Shown here in pieces: positions 1-10,178 of a stretch of 64,000 nucleotides of DNA; the stretch's first letter is position 1, and the number at the start of each line of letters is the position of its first letter. Both the position numbers and the translations under genes were made by a program. A model generated the notes under the pieces. It saw nothing but the letters and a program-made list of their open reading frames with translations, searched no databases and was not told the DNA's origin. Location of the stretch: contig NZ_CP097384.1 of assembly GCF_024584705.1 (NCBI RefSeq), positions 5,208,001 through 5,272,000 of the forward strand, written 5' to 3'. This DNA is from Blastopirellula sp. J2-11 (GTDB lineage: Bacteria; Planctomycetota; Planctomycetia; Pirellulales; Pirellulaceae).

Positions 1-1017
1 CTTTCTAATCCGCGGATCGACCAGCACACGCTGCAACCGCGGCCAAGGTTGATCTTTGGCCGTCTGCAGTACGTTCACTTGGCGCAACAGCCATTGGACA
101 TCTTTTGTTTCGTCGTTGGTCAATTTCCAGCGCTGGCAAACCTTCGCCAACTGCGGAATCGGCTTGCGCGGATCGCCAGTCGCCAATTCGCGGGCAGCCG
201 AAAATCGCAACAGCGCCGCCAACGCGGTCGCAAAGTCGTTGCCTCGCAAATATCGCAGCGTTCGCAGCGTTTCGGTCCAACGCGGCGCATGATCGATGAC
301 GGAGATGATTTCTGGCAGCACCGCCGGGAAGAGCCACGAATCGCGCAGCAGCACGACTGCATCAACCCGACGCGGCGAGCAGAGCATCTTGCGCATCTCG
401 ACGGCGATCCGCTCGGCGCTGACGACGGCGATATTTCGCGCATGTCGCTGGATGGCCCGCATCGTGTTCATTTCGAGATCAAACTGAAACGTCGACGAAA
501 AGCGAATTGCCCGCAACATTCGCAGCTTGTCTTCGTCAAAGCGCTGATTGGGATCGCCGATCGCGCGGACCAGGCGATCGCGCAGATCGATCTGGCCGCC
601 GACAAAATCGTAGATTGCGGCGGAGTCAGGATCGTAGAAGATGCCGTTGATCGTAAAGTCGCGCCGCTTGGCGTCTTCTTCGGCCGAAGTATAGCGGACC
701 TCGTCAGGCCGTCGACCATCGCTATAGCCGACATCCTGCCGAAACGTGGCGACTTCAATCTGGCCCCGTTTCTTCCCTCCTTGGACGGTGATCACCCCAA
801 ACGCGGCGCCGATCGCCAGGGTCCGCTTTTCGCCAAAGATCTGTCGCACTCGCTCTGGCGGCGCATCGGTCGCGACATCAAAATCTTGTGGATCGCGTCC
901 TAGCAGCATGTCGCGCACGCACCCGCCGGCCCACAGCGCCTGATGGCCATGAGCTTTGAGCGTGCGGACCACTTCGATCGAAAAATCGCGTGGCGAGTCG
1001 GTGGAGGTTGCATTCAT
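1..1017 (-). CDS. CCA-adding enzyme / poly(A) polymerase family nucleotidyltransferase (partial)
   Basis: The minus strand is open from an ATG at 1017 to the window edge (339 codons, no stop seen), so the 3' end is missing. The protein begins MNATSTDSPRDF and carries the class II nucleotidyltransferase signature: GGCVRD at about residues 31-36, the metal-binding DFD at 45-47, and KRRDFTINGIFY at about 117-128. The part after residue 180 looks like the helical RNA-binding body of tRNA nucleotidyltransferases and PcnB-type poly(A) polymerases. The family adds CCA to tRNA 3' ends or A tails to RNA; the sequence alone does not tell me which. CCA is not encoded in the nearby tRNA-Leu gene, so a CCA-adding enzyme is needed in this organism, but that does not prove this gene is it. 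Plus-strand open frames across the region are shadows. Confidence 0.9.
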   Translation of the reverse strand, partial: MNATSTDSPRDFSIEVVRTLKAHGHQALWAGGCVRDMLLGRDPQDFDVATDAPPERVRQIFGEKRTLAIGAAFGVITVQGGKKRGQIEVATFRQDVGYSDGRRPDEVRYTSAEEDAKRRDFTINGIFYDPDSAAIYDFVGGQIDLRDRLVRAIGDPNQRFDEDKLRMLRAIRFSSTFQFDLEMNTMRAIQRHARNIAVVSAERIAVEMRKMLCSPRRVDAVVLLRDSWLFPAVLPEIISVIDHAPRWTETLRTLRYLRGNDFATALAALLRFSAARELATGDPRKPIPQLAKVCQRWKLTNDETKDVQWLLRQVNVLQTAKDQPWPRLQRVLVDPRIRK

Positions 1018-1122
1018 AGTGTCACGATTTTATCAAGTCAGCGGCGGGGCTGGACGGACGTTGCTCGATCCGGCTACGATCGGATATCTGTTCTGACCCA
1101 ATTATGTGGAGCTTTCCGCCCG

Positions 1123-1458
1123 ATGACTGACGCGCCAATCGAAATCACCGTGAGCGAGGTGAAACAACTGCTCGACTCAGGCGACAAGTTTCTGCTGCTC
1201 GATTGCCGTCAACCCGACGAACACCAGTTCGCCCACATCACCGGGGCGGTGCTGATTCCGATGAACGAGCTCCCGCAGCGAATCTCCGAAATTGAACCGT
1301 TCCGGGACGCTCCGATCGTGGTCCATTGTCACTTAGGGGGCCGAAGTCTGCGAGTCACCCAATGGATGCGGCAAAACGGGTTCACGCAAACCCAAAATAT
1401 GACCGGCGGAATCACCCAGTGGAGTGCGGAAATCGACCCCAACGTGCCGACCTATTAG
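1123..1458 (+). CDS. Rhodanese-domain protein
   Basis: A 111-residue single rhodanese domain. The start at 1123 (MTDAPIEITV) is preferred over the longer open frame from 943, because the extra N-terminal segment overlaps the 5' end of the divergent nucleotidyltransferase gene and has no recognisable content. The sequence shows the family landmarks LLDCRQPDEH at about residues 25-34, HITGAVLIP at 38-46, and the active-site loop HCHLGGRS with the likely catalytic Cys69 followed by G-x-R-S. Single-domain rhodaneses of this type carry persulfide sulfur on that cysteine; the partner here is unknown. It is divergent from the nucleotidyltransferase gene with about 105 bp between the starts. Confidence 0.88.
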   Translation: MTDAPIEITVSEVKQLLDSGDKFLLLDCRQPDEHQFAHITGAVLIPMNELPQRISEIEPFRDAPIVVHCHLGGRSLRVTQWMRQNGFTQTQNMTGGITQWSAEIDPNVPTY

Positions 1459-1579
1459 GAGGTGGGCGCTCGGGAATCCTCGGTTCGCCAGCAAATTCCC
1501 AACGTCAGAACTAGCAGAACGACGCAGCAGCGAACCAGAATCTCTCCTCAGGGGTCCTTTTCGCCAACCGATCGTCGAT

Positions 1580-1585
1580 TATAAT
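1580..1585 (+). promoter_or_regulatory. Candidate -10 element for tRNA-Leu
   Basis: A perfect TATAAT lies about 65 bp before the tRNA. No good -35 hexamer sits at the right distance. A small hairpin (CGGCTC-TGCG-GAGCCG, 1600-1615) lies between it and the tRNA and would be in the 5' leader removed by RNase P. Confidence 0.45.
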
Positions 1586-1649
1586 TCACACCTTGCCAGC
1601 GGCTCTGCGGAGCCGAGTAGAGTGCATTGCGGTCTCAAAGACCCAAAAT

Positions 1650-1734
1650 GCCGAAGTGGCGGAATTGGCAGACGCGCTAGGTTCAGGTCCTAGTGGGGGT
1701 AAACCCCGTGGAGGTTCAAGTCCTCTCTTCGGCA
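1650..1734 (+). tRNA. tRNA-Leu (anticodon CAG)
   Basis: An 85-nt type II tRNA. The acceptor arms GCCGAAG (1650-1656) and CTTCGGC (1727-1733) pair fully, with A1734 as discriminator. The anticodon stem CTAGG/CCTAG encloses loop TTCAGGT with anticodon CAG, which reads CTG codons. A long variable arm (GGGGGTAAACCCC) and the T-loop GGTTCAAGTCC are present. The 3' CCA is not encoded. Confidence 0.97.
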
Positions 1735-1737
1735 CTC

Positions 1738-1772
1738 AAAAAAAGCGACCTCGTTTGAGGTCGCTTTTTTTA
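1738..1772 (+). terminator. Rho-independent terminator after tRNA-Leu
   Basis: Stem AAAGCGACCTC / GAGGTCGCTTT with a GTTT loop, followed by a run of T. It begins 4 bp after the tRNA, so the tRNA is a single-gene transcript. Confidence 0.92.
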
Positions 1773-1871
1773 TTGCTAGCGGGCATTTGCGAATAATCGC
1801 TAACCCGATTTCATTCGCTTATCGGCGAGATACCGGCGACGCCTGCGCGTTTTTTTGGCGCTGCTTTTCGC

Positions 1872-3338
1872 TCAACTCAAGATTTCGTGGATCACGTCTC
1901 CCTCGACATTGGTCAATCGCCGGTCGATACCGTTGTGGCGAATCGTCAGTCGTTCGTGGTCGAGCCCGAGCAGATGCAAGATCGTCGCGTTGAAGTCGTA
2001 CAATGGGCGAACGTTCTCGACCGCTTTTTGTCCTAGTTCGTCGGTCGCCCCGTGACTGACGCCAGGTTTGACGCCGGCGCCTGTCATCCAGCAAGTAAAA
2101 CCATCGGGATTGTGATCGCGGCCTTTAGCGCCTTTTTGGAACATCGGCATGCGTCCGAACTCGGTGCACCAAACGACGAGCGTATCTTCCAACAGTCCCC
2201 GTTGTTTCAGATCGCGAATCATTCCAGCGACCGGCTGATCCATGATCGCCGCATGTTTATCGTATTGTGCTTTTAAGGCGTTATGCCCATCCCAATTCAA
2301 ATTGCCGCCGCTCGCATACGCACCGTTGAACAGTTGCACAAAGCGAACCCCTGACTCGACTAGTCGCCGCGCCAAGATGCAATTGCGGGCAAATGCGGCC
2401 TTGGTCGGGTTTTGCGTATCGTCCGCGCCATACAGTTTCAACGTTTGCGGCGTTTCGTCGTTGAGATTGGTGAGATTGGGCACGCTCAGTTGCATCCGCG
2501 CCGCGAGTTCGTAGCTGGCGATTCGCGCCTCAAGCAGGGTGTCGCCAGGATGTTGTTCGAGATGTCGCTGGTTCATCCGCGCAAGCATCCGTCGCGTCGT
2601 TTGATCGGCCTCAGCCGTCACCGAGTAAGGTTCTAGATGCCGAATCGGTTTTTGTGCACTGAAGGTCGTTCCCTGAAACGCGGCAGGTAAGAAACCGGGG
2701 CCCCAATTGTTCGACCCGTTTTGGGGCACTCCGCGAGGATCAGGAATCGCGACGTAAGCTGGCAAGTTCTGGTTCTCGCACCCCAGCGCATAAGTCACCC
2801 AGGCGCCCAAGCTCGGAAAGCCATCGAGAATCGAACCGGTGGAGAGAAAGTTTTCGGCCGGTCCGTGAGTGTTGCTTTTGCTGGTCAGAGAATGAATGAA
2901 AGCGAAGTCATCGGTCAGTTCTGCCAAATGCGGAACCATATCGGAGATCATCTTGCCCGTTTCGCCTCGCGGTCGAAACGTATACTGCGGCTTGGCCAGA
3001 TTGCCGGCAGGCCCTTGAAACGTGACTTCGGGGCCTCCCTCGAGCGGCATCCCATCGCTTCGCAGCAGCTCCGGTTTATAGTCCCAGGTCTCTAGCTGAC
3101 TCACTCCGCCGGCGCAAAAGACGACGATGACATTTTTCGCTTTGCCTGGAAAATGCGCGGGACGCGCTTCGTAGGGACGCGCGGGATTGACGGACGCCGA
3201 CTCGCTGGCCAGCAACCCCTCTTGTCCGAACAGCGAAGCCAGAGCGACAGCGCCCAGTCCCGTCGCCGCATCCGAGAGAAAACGGCGACGATCGAGCCAA
3301 ACAGGAGCTCTCAGCGAACTTGGATCATGATGACGCAT
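1872..3338 (-). CDS. DUF1501 family protein (Tat-exported)
   Basis: A 488-residue protein of the DUF1501 family, abundant in Planctomycetes and structurally related to sulfatases/alkaline phosphatases; its reaction is not established. I chose the ATG at 3338 (MRHHDPSS), 12 bp after the stop of the upstream gene; a longer frame reaches 3395 but would overlap that gene. A twin-arginine signal is visible: RRRFLSD at about residues 17-23 followed by a hydrophobic alanine/leucine stretch, so export by Tat is likely. Family motifs include [20 protein letters not shown] near residue 67, and [10 protein letters not shown] plus [17 protein letters not shown] near the C terminus. It is the last gene of the unit that starts with the ECF sigma factor at 8240. 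DUF1501 genes commonly follow DUF1549/DUF1553 genes in this phylum, as here. Confidence 0.92.
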   Translation of the reverse strand: MRHHDPSSLRAPVWLDRRRFLSDAATGLGAVALASLFGQEGLLASESASVNPARPYEARPAHFPGKAKNVIVVFCAGGVSQLETWDYKPELLRSDGMPLEGGPEVTFQGPAGNLAKPQYTFRPRGETGKMISDMVPHLAELTDDFAFIHSLTSKSNTHGPAENFLSTGSILDGFPSLGAWVTYALGCENQNLPAYVAIPDPRGVPQNGSNNWGPGFLPAAFQGTTFSAQKPIRHLEPYSVTAEADQTTRRMLARMNQRHLEQHPGDTLLEARIASYELAARMQLSVPNLTNLNDETPQTLKLYGADDTQNPTKAAFARNCILARRLVESGVRFVQLFNGAYASGGNLNWDGHNALKAQYDKHAAIMDQPVAGMIRDLKQRGLLEDTLVVWCTEFGRMPMFQKGAKGRDHNPDGFTCWMTGAGVKPGVSHGATDELGQKAVENVRPLYDFNATILHLLGLDHERLTIRHNGIDRRLTNVEGDVIHEILS

Positions 3339-3349
3339 CGGATACCTGC

Positions 3350-6124
3350 CTAGGGAATGAATAAAAATTCGTTGCTGTTCAACAGGGCTCGACAAAGTGG
3401 CGCCAAACCCAATTCGGCGACCGCCGCACTTCCATCGACAAGCTCCGCCTGCGTCGCATCGCGATTTAAAACTAGTTGGTACGCGCGATGAATTTGCAAC
3501 GGAGGATCCTCGCCGACATCGGCGATCACACGGTCGGCAAGCGCCGCCGATTGTTCGATCACAAAGCGGCTATTCAAGAGATTCAACGCTTGGATCGGCG
3601 TGGTCGACTCTCGTCGATGCGGCGTGCTTTGGCCATAGTCGGGACAGTCGAACGCTCCAAAGACGGCGTCTCTTTCACGGCGAACGCGATGCGCATAGAT
3701 CATGCGGCGCAAGCCTTCGTCCTGAAATGATTCGACGGGATTGAAACCAGATAAACCGCCGCGTTTATCAAACAGGTCAAAGCCGGGGCCTCCCATCTTC
3801 AGGTTCAACTTGCCATTAATCGCTAAGATTGAGTCGCGAATCGTTTCGCCAGACAAACGCCGCAGCGGATAGCGCCAAATTAAGTGCTCATCGGCGTCGA
3901 TCGCTTCGGCCTGCTCATGAAAGGTCGTCGCCTGGCGATAGGTCGCCGACAAGACGATCAAGCGATGCATTTGCTTGATCGACCACCCCGAGCGGATGAA
4001 CTCGGCGCTTAGCCAATCGAGCAGTCGCGGATGAGTCGGCGGCGTGCCGTAGCGTCCCAAATCGTTGGCCGTCTCGATAAGTCCGCTGCCAAAATGTCCT
4101 TGCCAGATCCGATTGACCATTACGCGCGCAGTCAGCGGATTTTCCGCTCGTGCGATCCAGTCGGCCAATGTTTTTCGACGCTGTTGTTCGGCGGCGTCAT
4201 GTGACAATTCGACGTCTCCCAGCACCGCTAATACGGCCGGAGCCACTTCTTCTTTCGGCATCTCGGGACTGCCGCGTCCGAGAACATGAATCTCATCCGG
4301 TTCTCGAAAATTGCCGGCAAAGACGGTCTGCAGATTTTCTGCAGCGGCAATCTTCGATTCTAGGGCCAAGCGATCTTGCTGCAGCATTTGGTACTGCTCC
4401 GCATGTTCGGCCATTAGCTCTTCCGCCGCAAAAGGGAGACGCGCGTTCTGCTGAGGATCAAACGGTCGACGATCGGTCGAATCGGCTACGCTCCGCCATT
4501 GTCCCTCAGAATCGAGGATCTCAATTTCATATTGAATCGCCAGACGATCTGAAAACTTGCCTTCGCGATCGCGGCCCCAAACGACGCGGTCAATTCGTTC
4601 TTTTTGCGGAAACTCAACGACCACCCAGCCCCCTTCAGTGACGTTCGACATCCAGCTGTTCGAATTTCCATACCGTCCGTCATTGATCAATCGCAACTCG
4701 TGACGATTGATCGAGACGTTGTCGCCTGAAGAAACGACGATCGCGCCGTTCGCGGCCAACGCAACGTTCCGTCCGGCGACGTTATAGATTTCCAATTCAT
4801 CGATGCAGGGTTCATACTTATTGGTGCCCAAGATCGAAAATCGCAATTGCTCCGTTTCGATCGGCGTAAAACGATCAATGTTTTCGTGCGAGTTGACCAT
4901 CCCTCTTTGACGACCAGACATCGCTTCTGGTGCGAGACTTGCAATTTTGGAGTCGATTGTCCTTCGCTCCGCTTTCCACTTCAGAATGTCGGCGGCCAGC
5001 GTTGCGTCGACCGGCAGGTTAAATTGACGGTCGGCGTATTCTACGCCTGAGACGAAGGCCTGCATCTCGTAATAGTCGCGTTGTGAGATTGCATCAAATT
5101 TGTGGTCGTGACAACGAGCGCAATTGATCGTAAGGCCGAGAAAGGTCGTGCCGATATTCGTGACGATTTCATCGAGCGAATCTTGCCGGGCCAGCCGGAT
5201 CGAAGCGGCGTCTTTGCCAATTTGTCCCGGCAAGAGCACCGATGCGGTCACGAGAAACCCCGTCGCTGCATCTTGATTCATCGCGTCGCCAACGATTTGC
5301 TCGCGAATAAACTGGTCATACGGCGTGTCTTGGTTTAGCGCAGAAATGACATAGTCGCGATAAGGCCAGGCATTGGGACGTTCGGTGTTCACTTCAAAGC
5401 CGTGCGTATCGGCATAGCGCACGACGTCTAACCAGTGCTGCGCCCATCGTTCGCCGTAACGGGGCGAAGCGAGCAAACGTTCGACGACTTGCTCATACGC
5501 GTTTGTACTCCGATCTTCGACAAAAGCTTTCGTTTCTTCCGGAGTCGGCGGCAGTCCAATCAAATCCAACGAAACGCGCCGCAGCCAAGAGACGCGATCC
5601 GTCTCCGGCGCCGGCTGCAGGCCTGCTTCTTCTAGACGCGCCAAGACGTACCGATCGATCTCGTTGCGAAGCCATTTGGCGTCGGCGACCATCGGCGTCG
5701 GTTGCGGATCAATCGGCTGAAAGGACCAATGGTCATGCGGATCTTCTAATTTCGCCGTGTCGACGTCTGCTGGCCAAGCGGCGCCTTCGGTTACCCATCT
5801 TTTCAGGATGGCGACTTCGCTGGCGGCGAGCCCTGCTCCTTCAGGCGGCATCGCCAGATCGGCGGTTTCGTCGGCGATAAACTGAAACAACGGGCTCTCG
5901 TGCGGCTTGCCTGGCTGGATGGCCGGGCCGTATAACTCGCCCCCTTTCATCGCTTCGGACCGGATATCGAGCCGCAACCCGCTTTTACGCACGTCGCCGG
6001 CATGGCACTCATAGCAATGCTTGATCAAGATCGGGCGAACGTCTCGCACAAAATCGACAGGCGCCGCCGAGAGAGAAGCGGTCGAAATCAGAGAACAACA
6101 GAGGGCGATTGCGGAACGTCGCAT
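3350..6124 (-). CDS. PSCyt1-DUF1549-DUF1553 protein
   Basis: A 924-residue exported protein with the usual planctomycete order. A signal peptide (about residues 1-20) is followed by a cytochrome-like PSCyt1 domain with heme-type motif CYECH (Cys37, Cys40, His41). Next comes a DUF1549 domain (about 155-360) that contains a second [15 protein letters not shown] near residue 334. A middle stretch around 450-560 ([19 protein letters not shown] and following) resembles a discoidin-like carbohydrate-binding fold. A DUF1553 domain (about 640-890) includes [14 protein letters not shown] and [11 protein letters not shown]. The function is unknown; the family is thought to act at the cell surface or periplasm. 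It lies between the FecR/LamG protein and the DUF1501 gene in one orientation, with 101 bp before its start and 11 bp after its stop. Confidence 0.93.
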   Translation of the reverse strand: MRRSAIALCCSLISTASLSAAPVDFVRDVRPILIKHCYECHAGDVRKSGLRLDIRSEAMKGGELYGPAIQPGKPHESPLFQFIADETADLAMPPEGAGLAASEVAILKRWVTEGAAWPADVDTAKLEDPHDHWSFQPIDPQPTPMVADAKWLRNEIDRYVLARLEEAGLQPAPETDRVSWLRRVSLDLIGLPPTPEETKAFVEDRSTNAYEQVVERLLASPRYGERWAQHWLDVVRYADTHGFEVNTERPNAWPYRDYVISALNQDTPYDQFIREQIVGDAMNQDAATGFLVTASVLLPGQIGKDAASIRLARQDSLDEIVTNIGTTFLGLTINCARCHDHKFDAISQRDYYEMQAFVSGVEYADRQFNLPVDATLAADILKWKAERRTIDSKIASLAPEAMSGRQRGMVNSHENIDRFTPIETEQLRFSILGTNKYEPCIDELEIYNVAGRNVALAANGAIVVSSGDNVSINRHELRLINDGRYGNSNSWMSNVTEGGWVVVEFPQKERIDRVVWGRDREGKFSDRLAIQYEIEILDSEGQWRSVADSTDRRPFDPQQNARLPFAAEELMAEHAEQYQMLQQDRLALESKIAAAENLQTVFAGNFREPDEIHVLGRGSPEMPKEEVAPAVLAVLGDVELSHDAAEQQRRKTLADWIARAENPLTARVMVNRIWQGHFGSGLIETANDLGRYGTPPTHPRLLDWLSAEFIRSGWSIKQMHRLIVLSATYRQATTFHEQAEAIDADEHLIWRYPLRRLSGETIRDSILAINGKLNLKMGGPGFDLFDKRGGLSGFNPVESFQDEGLRRMIYAHRVRRERDAVFGAFDCPDYGQSTPHRRESTTPIQALNLLNSRFVIEQSAALADRVIADVGEDPPLQIHRAYQLVLNRDATQAELVDGSAAVAELGLAPLCRALLNSNEFLFIP

Positions 6125-6225
6125 GGAGGTGGGCTCATCGGCGTGAGGAACGGATGACTACGTCGGCTCACCTTTCTATTTCCATGACGCCGTTGGTTTT
6201 AACGCGCTCTTCACGAATTACCGCT

Positions 6226-7710
6226 TTAGCGATAAGGATTTCCCGCCGCAAACAACGCTTCGATTTCGTCGTCGTTCATGTCACGACCAAGGATTAGCAG
6301 TTCATCGACGCGGCCGCTTAGTTTGCGATCGTTTTGGTTCCAATTGCCGATTTGGGCAGGACCTAAACGGGCCGGATGAGCGATCGCTTGCTGCATTTCG
6401 TTGTCGAACTTACCGTTAAGATAGAAGCGAGCCGTTTTCTTATCAGCGTCATAGACGACCGCTAAATGAACCCAACGTCCTAGCTCGTTACGTACGCCGG
6501 TACGAGAGTCGGGAAAACCTTCGTGGTTGACGATACCGGGCGCCATCGTATTGCCTTGCAGGGCCAACCGCATCGTCGTGTGCCGGTTGACCATCCAATG
6601 AACTTGGCCATCATTTTTCTTGTTCCAGTCGTCGGTATGCAATAACGATTGGTACGGCTCGCCCAGATGATCAAGACGCACCCAGGCCGCCAATGTTAAT
6701 TGCGGCCACAGATGCTCGCCGCCGACATCCAGTTTCATGTGATCGCCGACATTCACAAACTCCGCCGCTTGTGAACCGGGCCAGCGTCCTTGCACCATTC
6801 GATAGACGCCTTGCTTGGGAGAGGGCTTCTCAAAGTCTAGCAGGGCAATCAGCGCCGGATCTCGACGCAGTTCTTCCAAGATCGACTCGGATCTGCCTCG
6901 TTGTCCTGCCGCTAATCCTGCTTGCAATGAAGTGACTTCTCCTGGGTGAATGAAGGCCGCCGAACGAAATCCGAGCAAGGATTCAGCGCCTAATTTCATC
7001 CGAAAGGCCTCGCCGTCGCGCAGGCTTTTCGGTTTTCCGCCGGCGGACGTTTGCGCGATGACTTCGCCCTGAAACACGTGAATCTCGGCTTCGCCGCGAT
7101 CCGGCATATTTACGCCAAATTTCGTCCCCAGATCGATGACCTTTCCGTTTGGCGTAATAATCGTAAATCCTTTGGCGGACGGCGGAACGTCGGCCGCCAA
7201 GCGACCGCGAGTCAGATGCAGTCGTTGCTCTGATTCAAAATAGAAATAGGCCGGCGCTTCAATCGCGACTCGCGCACCGCGCGCCGTGATCAGTTCGACC
7301 GAACCTGCTTCAATCGCATACGACTCGGCGCCAAGTCGCATTCCAGTCGACAAATTTTCGACACCGGCGGCATTGTCGACAGTCGCAAATTTTTTAGTCG
7401 CCGCAAGCTGCGAGATGCAAACAACTGCGATCAACAAGCTGGCCGCCAACGCCGCGCAATAGCCCCACAGGCGACGTCGCCCTACAGGAACTTGCTGGAC
7501 AACGGGTAAAACCTCCTCGCGCGAATCGTACGAAGCTCCGCAGACCAAGAGCGCATCTAGCGCCGAATCAAGGTTGAGAATTTGCAGAAACAGGCGCCTC
7601 GCTTCGGCATCGCTGCGCAAGCGTTGATTTAACGATTCAACCTCTTGCGCAGACGCAACGCCATCGGTATAGCGTTGCACCAGAAGCTGGAAACTATGTT
7701 CGTCTTTCAT
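6226..7710 (-). CDS. FecR-domain anti-sigma-like protein with LamG-type C terminus
   Basis: A 494-residue single-pass membrane protein. The start MKDEHSFQ at 7710 overlaps the sigma factor stop by one base (TGATG), a clear sign of translational coupling; the open frame continues upstream but would run into the sigma gene. Residues 1-75 look like a cytoplasmic anti-sigma segment, followed by one membrane helix (LWGYCAALAASLLIAVVC, about 80-98). A FecR domain lies at about 110-240, with LITARGARVAIEAPAYFYF and TPNGKVIDLGTKFGVN. A concanavalin-like LamG/pentraxin domain fills about 300-490 (LTLAAWVRLDHLGEPYQSLL, FYLNGKFDNE). Known FecR proteins relay an outside signal to an ECF sigma factor. The LamG domain suggests that carbohydrate or glycan binding is the input here; that is inference. 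Confidence 0.9.
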   Translation of the reverse strand: MKDEHSFQLLVQRYTDGVASAQEVESLNQRLRSDAEARRLFLQILNLDSALDALLVCGASYDSREEVLPVVQQVPVGRRRLWGYCAALAASLLIAVVCISQLAATKKFATVDNAAGVENLSTGMRLGAESYAIEAGSVELITARGARVAIEAPAYFYFESEQRLHLTRGRLAADVPPSAKGFTIITPNGKVIDLGTKFGVNMPDRGEAEIHVFQGEVIAQTSAGGKPKSLRDGEAFRMKLGAESLLGFRSAAFIHPGEVTSLQAGLAAGQRGRSESILEELRRDPALIALLDFEKPSPKQGVYRMVQGRWPGSQAAEFVNVGDHMKLDVGGEHLWPQLTLAAWVRLDHLGEPYQSLLHTDDWNKKNDGQVHWMVNRHTTMRLALQGNTMAPGIVNHEGFPDSRTGVRNELGRWVHLAVVYDADKKTARFYLNGKFDNEMQQAIAHPARLGPAQIGNWNQNDRKLSGRVDELLILGRDMNDDEIEALFAAGNPYR

Positions 7711-8240
7711 CACCAAGAATCCTGCGCGTGCTGACGTTGGATGCACTCTAGCAGCATTCGTCTCATACGATAAAGCCACTGATAAAAACCGGCGACCGAA
7801 CGACCACTAGCGGCGGCGACTTCCTGAATTTTCACGTCTGCCTGATAGGCTTGCGATAATAAGTTTCGTTCGGTCATCGGGATCTTTTCAAAACATGTCT
7901 CTAGCGCTTCGCGTTGTTGTTTCAAATGAGATTCGGCGGCCAGAGAGTCGTCGGCAATTAACTCGACGACATCGCTGGCAAGCACCAGCTTCTCACGCCC
8001 TTTGTCGCGCAGCCAGGAGAGAACCTTATAGCGAGCGATGCCGCACGCCCAGGCGCGAAAATCTTCCTCGGCGCGAAAGGAGTCAAACTTTTCCCACAGG
8101 ACGATCGACACTTCTTGCAGAATATCATCCGCATCGCTACGAGACGGGACCAAACGCCGCACGAAAGCGCGAACCGCAGGCTCGTGACAAGTAAACTCGC
8201 GTAAAAATTGTTGGTGACGACTTGGATCGTTCATCAGCAT
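7710..8240 (-). CDS. ECF sigma-70 factor (Rhodopirellula/Verrucomicrobium type)
   Basis: A 176-residue sigma-70 family factor. Region 2 is seen as [22 protein letters not shown] (about 23-44) and [16 protein letters not shown] (about 62-77). Region 4 is the C-terminal helix-turn-helix [20 protein letters not shown]. The start may be 8240 (MLM) or the internal ATG at 8234 (MNDPSRHQ). It heads a minus-strand unit with the FecR/LamG protein, a PSCyt1-DUF1549-DUF1553 protein and a DUF1501 protein. ECF factors of this group in Planctomycetes are regularly paired with such genes. The overlap of its stop with the next start supports a sigma/anti-sigma pair. Confidence 0.93.
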   Translation of the reverse strand: MLMNDPSRHQQFLREFTCHEPAVRAFVRRLVPSRSDADDILQEVSIVLWEKFDSFRAEEDFRAWACGIARYKVLSWLRDKGREKLVLASDVVELIADDSLAAESHLKQQREALETCFEKIPMTERNLLSQAYQADVKIQEVAAASGRSVAGFYQWLYRMRRMLLECIQRQHAQDSW

Positions 8241-8566
8241 GGCAGGTTCTCTATCTGCTTATTTCCCAATGCGAGCGGAATTTAACGAACAACTTTTCGC
8301 TTCTCGGCGAATTTGCCATCGTAAACGAGACTTCGGCGAAACCAACGATTTTCCTCCTTTTCAAAATATTTCAGTTTGGCCCGTTAAAACGCGTTGAATT
8401 GCAGAAATAACTAATAAGAAAGGATCGTCGTCTTGCTCCGCGCGGAGTCGCCCCCAAGGGGTATTTCTCGCGTCTTGCATATCCCTCACTTTTTCTCTTT
8501 TCAACAACGCGTCTTTCCCTTAATCCAATCCGTTATTCTCTTCCTCCAAACCTGAGGTTTTTCGCC
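8241..8566. other. Divergent intergenic region
   Basis: About 326 bp between the ECF sigma gene (leftward) and the DUF1559 gene (rightward). It is AT-richer than its flanks. GAGG at about 8553-8556 is the likely ribosome-binding site of the DUF1559 gene. I found no convincing ECF-type promoter, RNA or small gene in it. Confidence 0.6.
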
Positions 8567-9562
8567 ATGTATTGCCGTAAACTGCGCAATGGTTTCACCT
8601 TGGTCGAGTTGCTGGTCGTCATTGCGATCATCGGCGCCTTGATCGCTCTGCTCTTACCGGCCGTACAGCAAGCGCGCGAAGCGGCGCGTCGGATGTCGTG
8701 TTCCAATAATTTGAAACAGGTCGGCTTGGGGCTGCACAATTATCACGACACCTTCCTTGCATTCCCCATTGGCGCCCGTGAAACGGCGGGCACGTTCGGT
8801 CCGTCATGGTGGGCGGGGATGCTGCCGTTTCTCGAACAAACGCCGCTGTATGATTCTCTGAACTTAGAAATCGCCAACGGCGGTTGGAGCGCGAACTCCT
8901 CGGCCCTCATTCGCAACCAGCCGTCGATGATGGCTTGCCCTTCGTTTCCCGGAAAAATCAAAGGGGGAAAATACGGCGAGACTTGGGATTCGAAATCGAC
9001 GTATGCCGGAATTTCTGGTTCTGACATCGATACGACCGCCTACACCGAGAGCCGTACAGGAACATGTTGCGACTGCTGTACGCAATCCGGCGCCCAAAAT
9101 GACGGCGTCGTTTCGGCGGGAGGTTTCTTAATCGCGAATCAATCGCTGGAGTTCCGAAATATCACCGATGGTACGAGCAATACCTTAGCGGTCGGCGAAA
9201 TCGGAGGCGTCATGTTTACCGCCAACGCCTCCTCCTACTCGACGCTGGATGGTGAACGGGTCGAAGTGACGCCGGCAGGACATCACGGTTGGCTGATGGG
9301 CACTAACGGTGGGGGAGAAACGCCGACGAAGCGCGTCTTCAACCTGACGACGATTCGATATCAACCTAACTCGAAGAATTACGATCGCGCAGGAATCAAC
9401 GTCAACTTTGGGCCGAACAACCCGCTTCAATCCGCTCACCCAGGCGGAGTGATGACGTTAAGCGTCGATGGCCATGTGAGTTTTGTCGCAGAAACGATCG
9501 ACCTGAACCTGCTAAAGCTGATGGCGACGCGGGACGACGGCCAAACGATCAGCGGCAACTAA
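8567..9562 (+). CDS. DUF1559 prepilin-like protein
   Basis: A 331-residue protein with a type IV prepilin/pseudopilin N terminus: a short basic leader, [20 protein letters not shown] (about residues 9-28), then [21 protein letters not shown]. The G/F junction and conserved Glu at +5 are those processed and methylated by prepilin peptidase. The C terminus has the H-x9-DG motif ([12 protein letters not shown]) typical of this expanded planctomycete family. A cysteine cluster (GTCCDCC) near residue 165 may form disulfides. The family is secreted or surface-associated; a specific role is unknown. The lipoprotein gene follows after 114 bp on the same strand. Confidence 0.93.
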   Translation: MYCRKLRNGFTLVELLVVIAIIGALIALLLPAVQQAREAARRMSCSNNLKQVGLGLHNYHDTFLAFPIGARETAGTFGPSWWAGMLPFLEQTPLYDSLNLEIANGGWSANSSALIRNQPSMMACPSFPGKIKGGKYGETWDSKSTYAGISGSDIDTTAYTESRTGTCCDCCTQSGAQNDGVVSAGGFLIANQSLEFRNITDGTSNTLAVGEIGGVMFTANASSYSTLDGERVEVTPAGHHGWLMGTNGGGETPTKRVFNLTTIRYQPNSKNYDRAGINVNFGPNNPLQSAHPGGVMTLSVDGHVSFVAETIDLNLLKLMATRDDGQTISGN

Positions 9563-9676
9563 ACTTTGGCGGCCAGACGAATTTAACGCAGTGCAAATTC
9601 GTCTCTTGCCCCTCGTTTCATCACTGGACGCTAGGGGTCGGAATCTTCAAAATTTATCTGAAAGGAACCGTTTGCC

Positions 9677-10114
9677 GTGGTTCGTATCACATTTTTGGTC
9701 GTATCTGCTGTTTCCGTTAGCGTATTGGTCGGTTGCGGCGCTTCCAGCATTGACAGTTTCGGAAGCGTGCATGGGGTCGTTTTGGTCGACGCCAAACCGG
9801 CGTCCCCAGGAACTCGAATTCGTTTTCGGCATCGACAAGACCCGACGACGACCTTCTATACGATGGTCGACGACAGCGGCGGCTACTCTTACCGCCCTCC
9901 GCAAGAGGCTCCGTTGAAGTCTGGCGAATATGAAATCGCCGTAGAACCGCTCACCACAACGACAAAGCTTGACGAGTCAGGCCTTTCGGTAGAAACGGTC
10001 ATACGCGGCGCGCCCAAAAATTATGGAAAGTATTCTCAGCTTTCGCAAAGCGGCTTAGCGGCAACTTTGACCAGCGGCAAGGTAAAGTGCGATATCGACA
10101 TTACCTCGCGTTAG
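9677..10114 (+). CDS. Small lipoprotein, carboxypeptidase-regulatory-like fold
   Basis: A 145-residue predicted lipoprotein starting with GTG at 9677, with AAAGGAA about 10 bp upstream as ribosome-binding site. The signal sequence ends in a lipobox (VSVLVGC, Cys at about 20), so the mature protein should be lipid-anchored. The body (GSVHGVVLVDAKPASPGTRIRF, then DDSGGYSYRPP and SGEYEIAVEP) has the pattern of the transthyretin-like carboxypeptidase-regulatory domain. Such small lipoproteins are often found directly after DUF1559 genes in Planctomycetes, which matches the position here. No catalytic residues are evident. Confidence 0.85.
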   Translation: MVRITFLVVSAVSVSVLVGCGASSIDSFGSVHGVVLVDAKPASPGTRIRFRHRQDPTTTFYTMVDDSGGYSYRPPQEAPLKSGEYEIAVEPLTTTTKLDESGLSVETVIRGAPKNYGKYSQLSQSGLAATLTSGKVKCDIDITSR

Positions 10115-10178
10115 TTCGGACGCCGCTTGCAATCACAGGCACGCGGCGTTGGGAGATCGTTCGCGAAACTGCGTGCGA

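Noticed and set aside
49-903. 284-codon plus-strand open frame
   Set aside because: It lies antisense to the nucleotidyltransferase gene, whose minus-strand translation has GGCVRD, DFD and other family motifs; the plus-strand product has none.
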